Below, in pieces: positions 16,837 to 25,885 of a stretch of 64,000 nucleotides of DNA; within the stretch, counting starts at the first letter, position 1, and each line of letters starts with the position of its first letter. The stretch lies in contig CAVUMR010000001.1 in the NCBI GenBank assembly GCA_963742715.1, positions 1,302,001-1,366,000 on the forward strand. The letters are read 5' to 3'. The DNA comes from CAVUMR01 sp963742715. GTDB lineage: Bacteria > Actinomycetota > Actinomycetes > Mycobacteriales > Micromonosporaceae. A program made the position numbers and the translations under genes. The notes under the pieces were generated by a model. It was given only the letters and a program-made list of their open reading frames with translations. It had not been told where the DNA came from and did not search any database.

Positions 16837-18099
16837 GTGATCGACCTGCGTTTGTTGCGAGAAGACCCGGCCCTGGTACGCGCCAGCCAGCTAGCCCGCG
16901 GCGACTCCGAGTCGGCGGTGGACACGCTGCTCACCGCCGATGCGGAGCGCCGTGCCGCGCTCGGCCGGTTCGAGACGCTGCGGGCGGAACAGAAACAGCA
17001 GGGCAAGCTGGTCGCGTCGGCCAAGGGCGAGGAGAAGCAGGCTCTGCTCGCGCGTACCAGAGAACTCTCCGCCGAGGTGAAGACGGCCGAGACCGCGGCC
17101 AACGAAGCCGAGGCGGCGTTCAAGGCCGCGCACCTGGCCGTGGCCAACGTGGTCGAGCCCGGCGTACCGGCCGGCGGCGAGGAGAACTTCGCCACGCTGC
17201 GCGAGGTCGGCGACCGGCCCGGCGGCGAGGGCATGCGCGACCACCTGGAGCTCGGCGAGCTGCTCGGCGCGATCGACACCGAGCGCGGCGCGAAGGTCTC
17301 CGGCGCCCGGTTCTACTTCCTGACCGGCGCGGGGGCGCTGCTGCAACTGGCGCTGCTCCAGGTCGCGATGGCACAGGCGGTCGAGGCCGGGTTCATCCCG
17401 GTCATCCCGCCGGTGCTGGTCAAGCCGGAGTCGATGGAGGGCACCGGCTTCCTGGGCGAACACGCCGCCGAGGTGTACCGGCTGGAAGCCGACGACCTTT
17501 TCCTGGTCGGTACCTCCGAGGTCCCGTTGGCGGCGTACCACGCCGGCGAGATCGTCGACCTGGCCGACGGCCCGCTGCGCTATGCCGGCTGGTCGTCCTG
17601 CTTCCGGCGGGAGGCCGGCAGCTACGGCAAGGACACCCGCGGCATCATCCGGGTGCACCAGTTCGACAAGGTCGAGATGTTCTCCTACTGCAAGCCCGAG
17701 GAGGCGGCCGACGAGCACCTGCGGCTGCTCGCCTGGGAGGAGGAGATGCTCGCCAAGGCCGAGCTGCCGTACCGGGTGATCGACGTGGCCGCCGGCGACC
17801 TCGGTACCAGCGCCGCCCGCAAGTACGACTGCGAGGCCTGGATACCGAGCCAGCAGCGGTACCGCGAGCTCACCTCGACCTCGAACTGCACCACGTTCCA
17901 GGCCCGCCGCCTCGGCATCCGGTACCGCGACGAGGACGGCAAGCCGCAGGTGGCCGCCACCCTCAACGGCACCCTGGCGACCACCCGGTGGCTCGTCGCG
18001 ATCCTGGAGAACCACCAGCAGCCGGACGGCTCGGTACGGGTGCCCAAGGCCCTGCAGCACTTCGTCGGCCGGGACGTGCTGGAGCCGGTACGTCGATGA
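16837..18099 (+). CDS. serS: Seryl-tRNA synthetase
   Basis: A 420-residue class II aminoacyl-tRNA synthetase that charges tRNA-Ser. GTG 16837 is preferred over GTG 16801 because the conserved N-terminus is IDLRLLREDPALVR. There is no strong ribosome site, so a leaderless or weakly led start is possible. An N-terminal coiled-coil arm (about 30-105) is followed by the catalytic domain. Motif 2 is FRREAGSYGKDTRGIIRVHQ, with TSTSNCTTFQARR and motif 3 NGTLATTRWLVAILEN. It overlaps the downstream HAD gene by four bases (ATGA), so the two are translationally coupled. Confidence 0.96.
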   Translation: MIDLRLLREDPALVRASQLARGDSESAVDTLLTADAERRAALGRFETLRAEQKQQGKLVASAKGEEKQALLARTRELSAEVKTAETAANEAEAAFKAAHLAVANVVEPGVPAGGEENFATLREVGDRPGGEGMRDHLELGELLGAIDTERGAKVSGARFYFLTGAGALLQLALLQVAMAQAVEAGFIPVIPPVLVKPESMEGTGFLGEHAAEVYRLEADDLFLVGTSEVPLAAYHAGEIVDLADGPLRYAGWSSCFRREAGSYGKDTRGIIRVHQFDKVEMFSYCKPEEAADEHLRLLAWEEEMLAKAELPYRVIDVAAGDLGTSAARKYDCEAWIPSQQRYRELTSTSNCTTFQARRLGIRYRDEDGKPQVAATLNGTLATTRWLVAILENHQQPDGSVRVPKALQHFVGRDVLEPVRR

Positions 18100-18962
18100 C
18101 CGGCGCGGACGGGGGCTTAGCCGAGCCCGGCGCGCCGCCGGCCGGCCTGCGGGGGCTGCCGAAACTGGTCGCCACCGACCTGGACGGGACGCTGGTACGC
18201 AGCGACTACACCGTCAGCGACCGGTCCCGCGCGGCACTGTCCCGGGTCAAGGCCGCGTCCATCCCGCTGGTCGGGGTGACCGGCCGGGGGCCACGCCTGA
18301 TCGACATGTGCCGGGCGGATCTCGGCGTGGCCGACTACCTGGTCCTCGCCCAGGGCGCGTACGTGGCCGAGCTGAGCGATCCGCCGACCGTGCTGCACAC
18401 CGTGCGGATGGACGGGACGCAGGTGCTCGCCGCGCTGGCCCGGATCGAGGCGGCCGCCGGACCGGTCGAGATCACCGTCGAGGCGCTGGACGCGCCCGGC
18501 TCGGCACTGTGGTCCGAACCGGGGTTCGTCTGGCCGTTCGCGGAGAAGTCCGAGCTGCGCAGCCGGGACGAGTCGCTCGCGGGTCCGGTGTACAAGGTGT
18601 TCGTCCGGTCCACCACGGTCGCTGTCGAGGAACTGTTCGAGCTGGTACGACACGCGGTGCCGGGCACGTTGTGCGAGGTCACGTACTCCGGCCTCGGCAT
18701 GATCGAGCTGTGCCCACCGGACGTGACCAAGGCGTCCGGGCTGTCCGTGGTGGCGGCCGCGCTCGGCGTGGACCCGGGCGACGTACTCGTGTTCGGGGAC
18801 ATGCCCAACGACGTGTCGATGTTCGAGTGGGCCGGGTACGGCGTGGCGGTCGGCAACGCGCACGACGAGGTACTCGCGGTCGCCGACGACGTGACCGGCA
18901 GCAGCGACGAGGACGGCGTGGCCCGGTACCTGGAGCAGCTGCTCGACCGCGGCCACCTGTAG
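18096..18962 (+). CDS. HAD superfamily hydrolase (Cof type), first of a tandem pair
   Basis: A 288-residue protein starting inside the serS stop (ATGA). HAD motif I is VATDLDGTLVRSD, motif II lies in VGVTGRGP, the motif III Lys is in VTKASGL, and motif IV is VFGDMPNDVSM. The C2B cap places it among Cof/SupH sugar-phosphate and flavin-precursor phosphatases; substrate unknown. The next gene (19086) is a paralogue with the same motifs, and both travel with serS. Confidence 0.88.
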   Translation: MTGADGGLAEPGAPPAGLRGLPKLVATDLDGTLVRSDYTVSDRSRAALSRVKAASIPLVGVTGRGPRLIDMCRADLGVADYLVLAQGAYVAELSDPPTVLHTVRMDGTQVLAALARIEAAAGPVEITVEALDAPGSALWSEPGFVWPFAEKSELRSRDESLAGPVYKVFVRSTTVAVEELFELVRHAVPGTLCEVTYSGLGMIELCPPDVTKASGLSVVAAALGVDPGDVLVFGDMPNDVSMFEWAGYGVAVGNAHDEVLAVADDVTGSSDEDGVARYLEQLLDRGHL

Positions 18963-19085
18963 GTCTGGCGGGCCGGCCCCCTGTAGCGGGCTCCTCCGCG
19001 GCGCCCGGCCACCCGGCGCGGCGGTCGGCACGGCGCCCGGGCCGGCCGACGGGCGCGACGGTACGGGCCAGGCAGACTGGGCGCT

Positions 19086-19898
19086 GTGGACCTCCCCGCG
19101 CTCGTCGCCTGCGACCTGGACGGCACGCTGCTGCGTACCGACGGCACGGTCAGCGCCCGCACGATCGCGGCCCTGGACCGGCTCGACCGCACCGGCATCC
19201 CGTTCGTGATGGTCACCGGACGTCCGATCCGCTGGCTGGACGAGGTGTACGAGCAGACCGGCCCGCGCGGTCCGGCGGTCTGCGCCAACGGCGCGATCGT
19301 GTACGACCCTTCGACCGGTACGGTCCTCGACCACCGGCCGATCGACCCGGACCTGCTCGCCGAGGTGGTCAAGGGCCTGCGGGAGGAGCTGCCGGAGATC
19401 ACCTTCGCGGTGGAGGTGGAGCACGGCCACCGGCTGCTGCACGAACGCTCGTACCAGGTGCGCTCCGACGCCCAGCCCGACTGGGTACGCCCGGCGGAAC
19501 TGGCCGAGCTGCTCGCGCGGCCGGCGGTGAAGCTGCTCGCCCGGGTACCCGGCCACGACTCCGACGTACTGGCCGAGACGATCACCCGGGTACTCGGGGA
19601 ACGGGCGCAGGCGACGCACTCGTCGTACGCCGGACTGATCGAGATCTCCGCCGCGGGGGTGACCAAGGCGAGCGGACTGGCCTGGGTCGCCGAGCGGTAC
19701 GGCGTGCAGCCGACCGGCATTATCGCGTTCGGTGACATGCCGAACGACGTACCGATGCTCACCTACGTTGGGCGCTCGGTCGCGGTCGCCAACGCGCACC
19801 CGGCCGTGCTGTCGGTCGCGGCCGAGCGGACGGTGTCGAACGACGAGGACGGCGTCGCGGTGTACCTGGAGAAGCTGTTCGGCGCCGCCGGCAACTAG
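19086..19898 (+). CDS. HAD superfamily hydrolase (Cof type), second of a tandem pair
   Basis: A 270-residue protein from GTG 19086. Motif I is VACDLDGTLLRTD; the rest is TGRPIRW, GVTKASGLAWV and IIAFGDMPNDVPML. It resembles the preceding gene closely, especially in the last 70 residues, consistent with tandem duplication. It probably hydrolyses a phosphorylated small molecule in the cytoplasm. Convergent with the bpa gene, 19 bases apart. Confidence 0.88.
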   Translation: MDLPALVACDLDGTLLRTDGTVSARTIAALDRLDRTGIPFVMVTGRPIRWLDEVYEQTGPRGPAVCANGAIVYDPSTGTVLDHRPIDPDLLAEVVKGLREELPEITFAVEVEHGHRLLHERSYQVRSDAQPDWVRPAELAELLARPAVKLLARVPGHDSDVLAETITRVLGERAQATHSSYAGLIEISAAGVTKASGLAWVAERYGVQPTGIIAFGDMPNDVPMLTYVGRSVAVANAHPAVLSVAAERTVSNDEDGVAVYLEKLFGAAGN

Positions 19899-19917
19899 CG
19901 GCCGCGCCGCCGCCCGA

Positions 19918-20547
19918 CTAGAGGTACTGGCCGGTGGCGTGGTCCTGGCCGCCGGCGCCGCCGCCGAACGGGTTCTGCGGCATCGGCCCCTGGCCCATCG
20001 GCAGCGCCGGCACCTCCCGCCGCATCTGCTCCAACTGCAGCCGCGCGGCCATCTGCTGCGCCATCAGCGCCGCCTGGATGCCGTGGAACAGGCCCTCCAG
20101 CCAGCCGACGAGCTGGGCCTGCGCGATGCGGAGCTCGGCCTCGCTCGGGATCTCGTCGTTGAACGGGAGGGACAGGCGCTCCAGCTCGTCCCGCAGCTCC
20201 GGCGCGAGCCCTTCTTCCAGCTCGGTGATCGAGCGGGCGTGGATCTCCCGGAGCCGCTGCCGGCCGGCTTCGTCCAGGGGCGCGGCGCGGACCTCCTCGA
20301 GCAGCTGCTTGATCATGCTGCCGATCCGCATCACCTTGGCCGGCTGCTCGACCAGCCGGGACGGGTCGCCGTCGTCGTCGACGTCGCGCTCATCGACCTC
20401 GACCGTGCCTACCGGCTTGCCGTCCGGCCCGACCACCACCACGGTGCGCTGGGGTCGTTGGTCGTCCGGCTCGGCACCGTTGGTCGCGCCGTTCGCGTCG
20501 CCGCTGGTGGCGTCCGCGCCGTTCTGCCCGGTCGATGCATCGGTCAT
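19918..20547 (-). CDS. bpa: Bacterial proteasome activator (Bpa/PafE-like)
   Basis: A 209-residue protein. ATG 20547 is chosen because GGAAGG lies nine bases upstream; an ATG three codons earlier is less well placed. The acidic N-terminus is disordered. The middle carries long helices (SMIKQLLEEVRAAPLDEAG, LRDELERLSLPF, LVGWLEGLFHGIQAALMAQQ). The extreme C-terminus is GQYL, the motif by which Bpa/PafE rings dock on the 20S proteasome and open it without ATP. The organism is therefore expected to have a proteasome. A four-helix bundle forming a dodecamer is known for the family. Confidence 0.9.
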   Translation of the reverse strand: MTDASTGQNGADATSGDANGATNGAEPDDQRPQRTVVVVGPDGKPVGTVEVDERDVDDDGDPSRLVEQPAKVMRIGSMIKQLLEEVRAAPLDEAGRQRLREIHARSITELEEGLAPELRDELERLSLPFNDEIPSEAELRIAQAQLVGWLEGLFHGIQAALMAQQMAARLQLEQMRREVPALPMGQGPMPQNPFGGGAGGQDHATGQYL

Positions 20548-20890
20548 GCGGCCCATCCTTCCGTACCAGGGCCACCGTGCGAACCGGGGTGCCCGCGTCG
20601 CCGCCGCGCCACGCCGGGGAATCCAGGGCTGCCCGGCCGGCGTTGAGGAGGAAACGCTCCCCTCGCGTACCCGACCGCCACGTCAGGTCGAAACCTACCG
20701 ACGCCTCCCGCCGCGGCGTACAATCAATGTAATCGTGAACGGTGTAAACCTCGAACGCCGAGTTCGGCGCCCGGCGGGACCGCCGCACCGATCGCGACAC
20801 GTCGCAGCACCTCCGTCGCGATACCGCATGAACCTCCATCGCGACACCGCATAACCCTGAGGAACCGGTCGCAACCCTGTGAGGGCAGCC
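20548..20890. other. Divergent intergenic region with a 23-bp direct repeat
   Basis: These 343 bases separate bpa from a DUF1707 gene. Two adjacent 23-bp copies start at 20810 and 20833 (core TCGCGA-ACCGCAT, preceded by CCTCC). A lower-GC stretch at 20719-20750 contains TACAAT and GTGAACGGTGTAAAC, likely promoter or regulator sequence. No gene is seen. Confidence 0.5.
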
Positions 20891-21418
20891 ATGGACGCCA
20901 CCCCGTCCCGACCCGACGTCGACTCCCGTCCCGTCCCCCAGCCGGCGGTCGAGGCCGTACCGGCGACCGACCTGGAGCGGGCCGGGCTGACCCGGATGCC
21001 CGGCCGCAGGTCGAGCGGGTCAGGCACGGTGCGCGCCTCCAACGCCGAGCGGGAGATGGTCGCCCGGATCATCAACCTCGCCACCGCCGAGGGGATGCTC
21101 ACCCTGGACGAGGCGGATGAGCGACTTCGACTGGCGTACGCGGCGAAGATCCGCGACGAGTTGGCTCCGCTCACCGCGGACCTGCCCGACGGTGGCCGAC
21201 GGCTGCTGGAGAACACCCCGGAAGCGCGGGCGGCCGCCCGGTCCGGCGTGGTACGGCACGGCATCAGCGTCGGTACGGTCGGCCTGGTACTGGTGACGAT
21301 CTGGCTGGCCGCCTCGATCGCCTCGGACGACGCGATGTTCTTCTGGCCGATGTGGCCGCTGATGTTCATGGCTTTCGGCGTGTTCGGACATGCCCGCCGG
21401 GTACGCCGCTGGCGCTGA
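20891..21418 (+). CDS. DUF1707 membrane protein
   Basis: A 175-residue protein. Residues about 46-100 form the DUF1707/SHOCT-like domain (RASNAEREMVARIINLA, EGMLTLDEADERL). Two hydrophobic segments at the end (GISVGTVGLVLVTIWLAASI and FFWPMWPLMFMAFGVF) act as a membrane anchor. GTG 20879 is an alternative start. DUF1707 proteins are widespread in actinomycetes and have no settled function. A second DUF1707 protein lies at 25212. Confidence 0.8.
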   Translation: MDATPSRPDVDSRPVPQPAVEAVPATDLERAGLTRMPGRRSSGSGTVRASNAEREMVARIINLATAEGMLTLDEADERLRLAYAAKIRDELAPLTADLPDGGRRLLENTPEARAAARSGVVRHGISVGTVGLVLVTIWLAASIASDDAMFFWPMWPLMFMAFGVFGHARRVRRWR

Positions 21419-21456
21419 ACGCCCGCTCTGAAATACCGGCGGCCCCACCGCATAGG

Positions 21457-22320
21457 TCAGCGGTACCGGCGGAAGTCCGGCTCGCGCTTCTCGGTGAACG
21501 CGCGCACTCCCTCGTTCGCCTCTTCGGTGTGTACGAACAGCTCCAGCCCGGCAAAGGCCAGATTGGACAGTCCGGCCATGTGGTCGGAGTCGGCGTTGAA
21601 CGAGTGCTTGAGGAAGCGCAGCGCGGTCGGTGAGAACGACGCCATCCGCCGCCCCCACGACAGCGCGGTCTCCATCAGGTCTCCCGCGGGTACGACCGCG
21701 TTCACCAGGCCCCAGCGTTCGGCCGTCACGGCGTCGATCTGGTCGAGCAGGAACCACAGCTGCCGGGCCCGCTTCTCGCCGATCACCCGGGCCAGGTACG
21801 CCGAGCCGAAGCCCGCGTCGAAGCTCCCGACGCGCGGGCCGACCTGTCCGAACCGGGCGTGCTCGGCCGCGATCGTCAGGTCGCACAACACATGCAGGAC
21901 GTGTCCGCCACCGACAGCGACCCCGTTGACCGCGGCGATCACCGGCTTCGGGATGTCCCGGATCAACCGGTGCAGCCGCTCGATCTCGAAGGTGCCCCAC
22001 TCGGTCTCGCCGTAGCCCGGCTTTGTCCCGTTTTCGGCCGCGCGGGCGTACGACTCGGCGCGTTCCTTGACGTCACCGCCGGCGCAGAATGCTCGTTCAC
22101 CGGCGCCGGTGAGGATCACCGCGGCCACCTCGTCCGACGCCCAGGCGTACTTGAACGCGCTGATCAGCTCGTCGACGGTACGGCCGCGGAAGGCATTCAT
22201 CCGGTCCGGTCGATCGATCGTGACCACGGCGACGCTGTCCTCGACGCGATAGTTGACGTCGGTGAACTCCTCGATCCGCACGGTTACCTCACGCTCCGAT
22301 CCACCGGAATCCGTTGTCAC
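21457..22320 (-). CDS. Crotonase-fold enzyme, MenB/BadI-like
   Basis: A 287-residue enoyl-CoA hydratase/isomerase superfamily member. Oxyanion segments are visible at AFCAGGD and VGGGHVLHVLCDLTIAAE. FGQVGPRVGSFDAGFGSAYL and a tail EKREPDFRRYR are shared by 1,4-dihydroxy-2-naphthoyl-CoA synthases (MenB) and 2-ketocyclohexanecarboxyl-CoA hydrolases (BadI). MNAFRG and the tail lean to BadI; GGGHVLHV leans to MenB. No men or bad genes are adjacent, so a role in menaquinone synthesis or ring degradation cannot be settled. Confidence 0.82.
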   Translation of the reverse strand: MTTDSGGSEREVTVRIEEFTDVNYRVEDSVAVVTIDRPDRMNAFRGRTVDELISAFKYAWASDEVAAVILTGAGERAFCAGGDVKERAESYARAAENGTKPGYGETEWGTFEIERLHRLIRDIPKPVIAAVNGVAVGGGHVLHVLCDLTIAAEHARFGQVGPRVGSFDAGFGSAYLARVIGEKRARQLWFLLDQIDAVTAERWGLVNAVVPAGDLMETALSWGRRMASFSPTALRFLKHSFNADSDHMAGLSNLAFAGLELFVHTEEANEGVRAFTEKREPDFRRYR

Positions 22321-22384
22321 GCTTCCGTTGCCACGCTCGGGCTTAGCCTGCGATCGCAGCCGCGGTCACGATACCGTCGCAGCC

Positions 22385-23200
22385 GTGGCTACCGACGTGC
22401 TTAGCCGGCCGGCCCCGCCCCCCGATCTCATTCTTCGGTACGGCCCGGAGCCGGAACACGTCATCGACGTGCGACTTCCGCGTGCCGGCGTGGCTGCCCC
22501 ACTCGTACTGTTCCTGCACGGCGGCTTCTGGATGGCCGAGTACGACCGGCTGCACGTCGGTCCGCTCGCCGCCGATCTTGCCGCCCGCGGGTACGCGGTG
22601 GCGTTACCGGAGTACCGCCGGATCGGGCAGCCGGGCGGCGGCTGGCCGGGCACGCTGGACGACGTGGCGGCCGCGATCGACAAGGCACCGAGTCTGGTCG
22701 CGGCGGCCGCGCCCGGTCGGGTGGACATCACCCGCACGGTGCTGGCCGGACACTCGGCCGGCGGGCACCTGGCGCTGTGGTCGGCGGGCCGGCACAACCT
22801 CCCGACCGGGCACCGGTGGCGACCGCGCAGCCGGCCGTCGACGATCGGCGTACTCGCGCTCGCCCCGGTCAGCAACCTGATCGACGGGTACCACCAGGGC
22901 ATCGGCGACGGCGCGGTCGGCCAACTGATGGGCTGCGGCCCGGACGGTGCGGACGGTGCCGCCGACCGGTACGCCAGCGCGGATCCGACCCAACTGCGGG
23001 TCGACGCGCCGGTGATGATCGTGCACGGCAGCGCGGACGACCGGGTGCCGGTACAGATGTCCAGGCAGTACGCGCGGGCCACCGGCGCCAGCCTGGTCGA
23101 GCTGCCGGACGTTGATCACTTCGCGGTCATCGATCCGTTGTCGCGGATCTGGCCGGCCGTGGTCGAGTCGCTCGCGGGACTGGTCCGCGGGAGGCATTGA
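22385..23200 (+). CDS. Alpha/beta hydrolase (carboxylesterase / kynurenine formamidase-like)
   Basis: A 271-residue hydrolase starting at GTG 22385; the frame is open further upstream but would overlap the divergent crotonase gene. It shows an oxyanion HGG in LFLHGGFW, the nucleophile elbow GHSAGGH, Asp in GSADDRVP and His in DVDHFAV. The HGGFW context is typical of hormone-sensitive-lipase-like esterases and bacterial kynurenine formamidases. Cytoplasmic, substrate unknown. About 64 bases separate it from the divergent gene. Confidence 0.85.
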   Translation: MATDVLSRPAPPPDLILRYGPEPEHVIDVRLPRAGVAAPLVLFLHGGFWMAEYDRLHVGPLAADLAARGYAVALPEYRRIGQPGGGWPGTLDDVAAAIDKAPSLVAAAAPGRVDITRTVLAGHSAGGHLALWSAGRHNLPTGHRWRPRSRPSTIGVLALAPVSNLIDGYHQGIGDGAVGQLMGCGPDGADGAADRYASADPTQLRVDAPVMIVHGSADDRVPVQMSRQYARATGASLVELPDVDHFAVIDPLSRIWPAVVESLAGLVRGRH

Positions 23201-23357
23201 GCCGGCTCCGGCCCACCCGCCGGACTGGTGCGACCGCCGAGTCGGACCCGCCTATACTTTCGCAGGTTGAGCGCGGCGCGGACGACATCACGGCGCCCCG
23301 CGGGTCCGGACGAGCCTCGGTCCGCCGCAAGAACCGGCGGTCGGAGAGGGCATCACG

Positions 23358-24107
23358 GTGAAGCTGTCAATTCTCATGCCGGTGTACAACGAGCACGACC
23401 GGGTCGCCGAGGCGATCAAGCAGGCGCTCGGGGTCGACTACTCGTGCGAGATCGAGCTCGTCGTCGTGGACGACGGCAGCGTCGACGGCACCGCTGAGAT
23501 CCTGGCTCAACAGGACGATGCCCGGATCCGCGTCATCGCGCACGAGCGCAACCGCGGCAAGGGCGCGGCCATCACCACCGCCATGGAGAACGCGACCGGC
23601 GACTACATGGTGATCCTGGACGCCGACCTCGAGTACGACCCGAAGGACATCCCGAAGCTGCTCGCCCCGGTACAGGAGGGGCGCGCGCACGTCGTGTACG
23701 GCAACCGCACGTTCGGCGGGCACAGCGCGTACTCCTTCTGGTACGTGATGGGCAACAAGGCCGTGACCACGGCCGCGAACATCATGTTCAACTCGTACAT
23801 CGGCGATCTGGAGACCTGCTTCAAGCTGATGCCGGTCGAGCTGTACCGCTCGCTGGAGATCAAGTCGCGCGGGTTCGGCATGGAGGCCGAGGTGACCGGC
23901 AAGCTGCTCGCCCGCGGCATCCGGCCGTACGAGGTGCCGATCAGCTACACCGCCCGCAGTCGCGCCGAAGGCAAGAAGATCACCTGGCGGGACGGGGTCG
24001 AGGCGATGTGGATCCTCGGCCGGGAGCGGGTGTCCGCGCGCAAGCACCGGGCGCGGCGGGCGGCCGGCTCCGCGACGACCGGTGGGTCGCGACCCAGCCA
24101 GGGCTGA
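23358..24107 (+). CDS. Family 2 glycosyltransferase (DPM1/polyprenyl-phosphate type)
   Basis: A 249-residue enzyme from GTG 23358 (GGAGAGGG upstream). GT-A fold features are SILMPVYNE, VVVDDGSVDGT, NRGKGAAI and the metal-binding ILDADLEY (D88, D90). There is no membrane anchor. The pattern fits dolichol/polyprenyl-phosphate sugar transferases, which make lipid-linked mannose or glucose donors at the inner face of the membrane. The next gene starts six bases downstream and encodes an exported protein. Confidence 0.88.
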   Translation: MKLSILMPVYNEHDRVAEAIKQALGVDYSCEIELVVVDDGSVDGTAEILAQQDDARIRVIAHERNRGKGAAITTAMENATGDYMVILDADLEYDPKDIPKLLAPVQEGRAHVVYGNRTFGGHSAYSFWYVMGNKAVTTAANIMFNSYIGDLETCFKLMPVELYRSLEIKSRGFGMEAEVTGKLLARGIRPYEVPISYTARSRAEGKKITWRDGVEAMWILGRERVSARKHRARRAAGSATTGGSRPSQG

Positions 24108-24112
24108 CCGCG

Positions 24113-25087
24113 GTGACCGGACCCCTCCGCCGCACCGCCGTCGGGCTCACCGTCGCGGCCGCGATGCTCACCCTCCTGGCCAACTGCGCGCAACCCAGCG
24201 AGGACAGCGGGCCCACCGCCTGGGCGCAGGCGAGCGATGCCGGGACCTCGCCGTCGCCAGGTCCGTCCAGGTCCAGGTCGGTGATCGCGTCCGGCGCCGG
24301 CGGGAGTTGCCAACCGGGACAGCCCTGGGACTGTACGCAGCAGCGACGCTTCAGCGCCGCGTCGACGTACGTGCGGGCCAAGTCCGGATACCTCGGTGTG
24401 GTGATGTTCGACCGGCGCAGCGGAGCGGTGTGGCGGGCCGGCTCACCCGATCACTCCGGCTGGACCGCGTCCACGATCAAACTCGGAATGATCATGGATG
24501 TACTGGACCGGCAGCGCGCCGGCCAGGTGTCGATCACCACGGCCGACCGTACCGACATCGCGAACATGCTGAGCTGGTCGGACAACAACGCGGCGGACCG
24601 GATCTGGCACAAGTACGGCGGTGCCGCGATGCTGACCCGCCTGCAGAGCCGGTACGGCATGACCGGCGTGACGTTCGTGGACGGCTTCGACGAGTACTGG
24701 GGCCTGCTCAAGTGCACGACGAACGACCTGGTCGCGCTGATGCGGTACGTGCTGGACCAGGCGCATCCGGATGACCGCGCGTACCTGGTGAACGCGATGC
24801 GGAACGTGGCGCAGAACCAGCGCTGGGGAGTCTGGGCGGCCGGCTCGCAGGCGCAGCCGGGGGACAAGGACGGCTGGTCGTTCGAGACCGACTCGTACGG
24901 CAAGCACTGGGTGACGAACTCGGTCGGCTTCGCCGGCCCGGACCAGCGGTACGTGGTGGCGGTGATGTACCAGCTCGCGCCGGACGGCACCCTCGCCGGT
25001 GGTGTACACGCGATCAGCGACCTGGTGGCGCTGCTGTTCGGCCAGTCGACGCCGGCCTCGATCGTGGTACCGGAGCCGGACGGCTGA
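24113..25087 (+). CDS. Exported beta-lactamase-fold protein (class A-like)
   Basis: A 324-residue protein from GTG 24113, right behind the GT2 gene. The N-terminus has a hydrophobic stretch ending LTLLANCAQ, an imperfect lipobox with Asn before Cys. A Ser/Pro linker follows. The C-terminal domain has the serine-hydrolase motifs S120-T-I-K and S156-D-N as in class A beta-lactamases; the third motif looks like KDG rather than KTG. Such proteins in actinomycetes range from beta-lactamases to non-lactamase peptidases. Activity on beta-lactams is not proven by the sequence. Confidence 0.78.
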   Translation: MTGPLRRTAVGLTVAAAMLTLLANCAQPSEDSGPTAWAQASDAGTSPSPGPSRSRSVIASGAGGSCQPGQPWDCTQQRRFSAASTYVRAKSGYLGVVMFDRRSGAVWRAGSPDHSGWTASTIKLGMIMDVLDRQRAGQVSITTADRTDIANMLSWSDNNAADRIWHKYGGAAMLTRLQSRYGMTGVTFVDGFDEYWGLLKCTTNDLVALMRYVLDQAHPDDRAYLVNAMRNVAQNQRWGVWAAGSQAQPGDKDGWSFETDSYGKHWVTNSVGFAGPDQRYVVAVMYQLAPDGTLAGGVHAISDLVALLFGQSTPASIVVPEPDG

Positions 25088-25211
25088 TCCGCCGGCGCTC
25101 GGTGATCCGCCGCCGGTGGCCTTCCGACCGGCACTACTGGCGTCACGTTGCCGTCACAATGACGTCATAGCCTCTGGACGACGTACCGGGGCCGGGCTAC
25201 CGTCGTTTCTC

Positions 25212-25853
25212 GTGGAGATGGAGCGCCCGAACAATCCCCCTGCCGGCATGCCTGCCCGAATCACCGATGCCGAGCGCGAGCATGTCGCGAGCCTGCTCCA
25301 GCAGGCATGTGGCGAGGGCCGGCTCACCCTCGACGAGTTCACCCTCCGGGTGGGCGCGGTCTGGTCGGCCGACACCCCGGCCGAGTTGGCGCAGGTCACC
25401 GAAGGACTCCAGCCACCTCCGCCGGTCGGCATCTCCCGGACCCGCGGCACGATCATCTCGTTGCTGAGCGACCACACGCACACCGGTCGATGGCGGCTGC
25501 CGCGCCGGTTGCGGGTGTGGGCGATCCTCGGCGCGACCAGGGTCGACCTGCGCGACGCCATGGTCAGCGCGGAGGTCGCCCGGGACGGCGTCATCACGAT
25601 CAGCGCCCTGTCCATCCTCGGTGACGTCCGGGTCACCGTGCCGGAAGGCGTCGAGGTCGAGCACAGCGGCGTCGCGGTCGTCGGCGAACGGCGGATAGCC
25701 CTGGCGCCGGTACCGCGCCGGCCCGGCACGCCGCTGCTCCGCATCCACGCCAACGCCGTCGTCGGCGTCGTGCACGTCGAGAGCAAGCCGCCAGCGGAGC
25801 GGGGGACGCTCCCCGACTGGGTCCGGTCGCTGTTCCCCCCGCACCGCCCCTGA
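25212..25853 (+). CDS. DUF1707 protein with LiaF-like C-terminal domain
   Basis: A 213-residue soluble protein. GTG 25212 or ATG 25218 could be the start; neither has a clean ribosome site. An N-terminal DUF1707 domain (ITDAEREHVASLLQQACGEG, RLTLDEFTLRVGA) is joined to a beta-helix-like domain. RVDLRDAMVS, ITISALSILGDVRVTVPEGV and HANAVVGVVHV there match the LiaF/DUF2154 cell-wall stress fold. These domains often sense or tune envelope stress. It has no membrane segment. Convergent with the transketolase genes. Confidence 0.8.
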   Translation: MEMERPNNPPAGMPARITDAEREHVASLLQQACGEGRLTLDEFTLRVGAVWSADTPAELAQVTEGLQPPPPVGISRTRGTIISLLSDHTHTGRWRLPRRLRVWAILGATRVDLRDAMVSAEVARDGVITISALSILGDVRVTVPEGVEVEHSGVAVVGERRIALAPVPRRPGTPLLRIHANAVVGVVHVESKPPAERGTLPDWVRSLFPPHRP

Positions 25854-25885
25854 CCTCGGGTCGACCCCGACAGTCGCCCCGCCGG

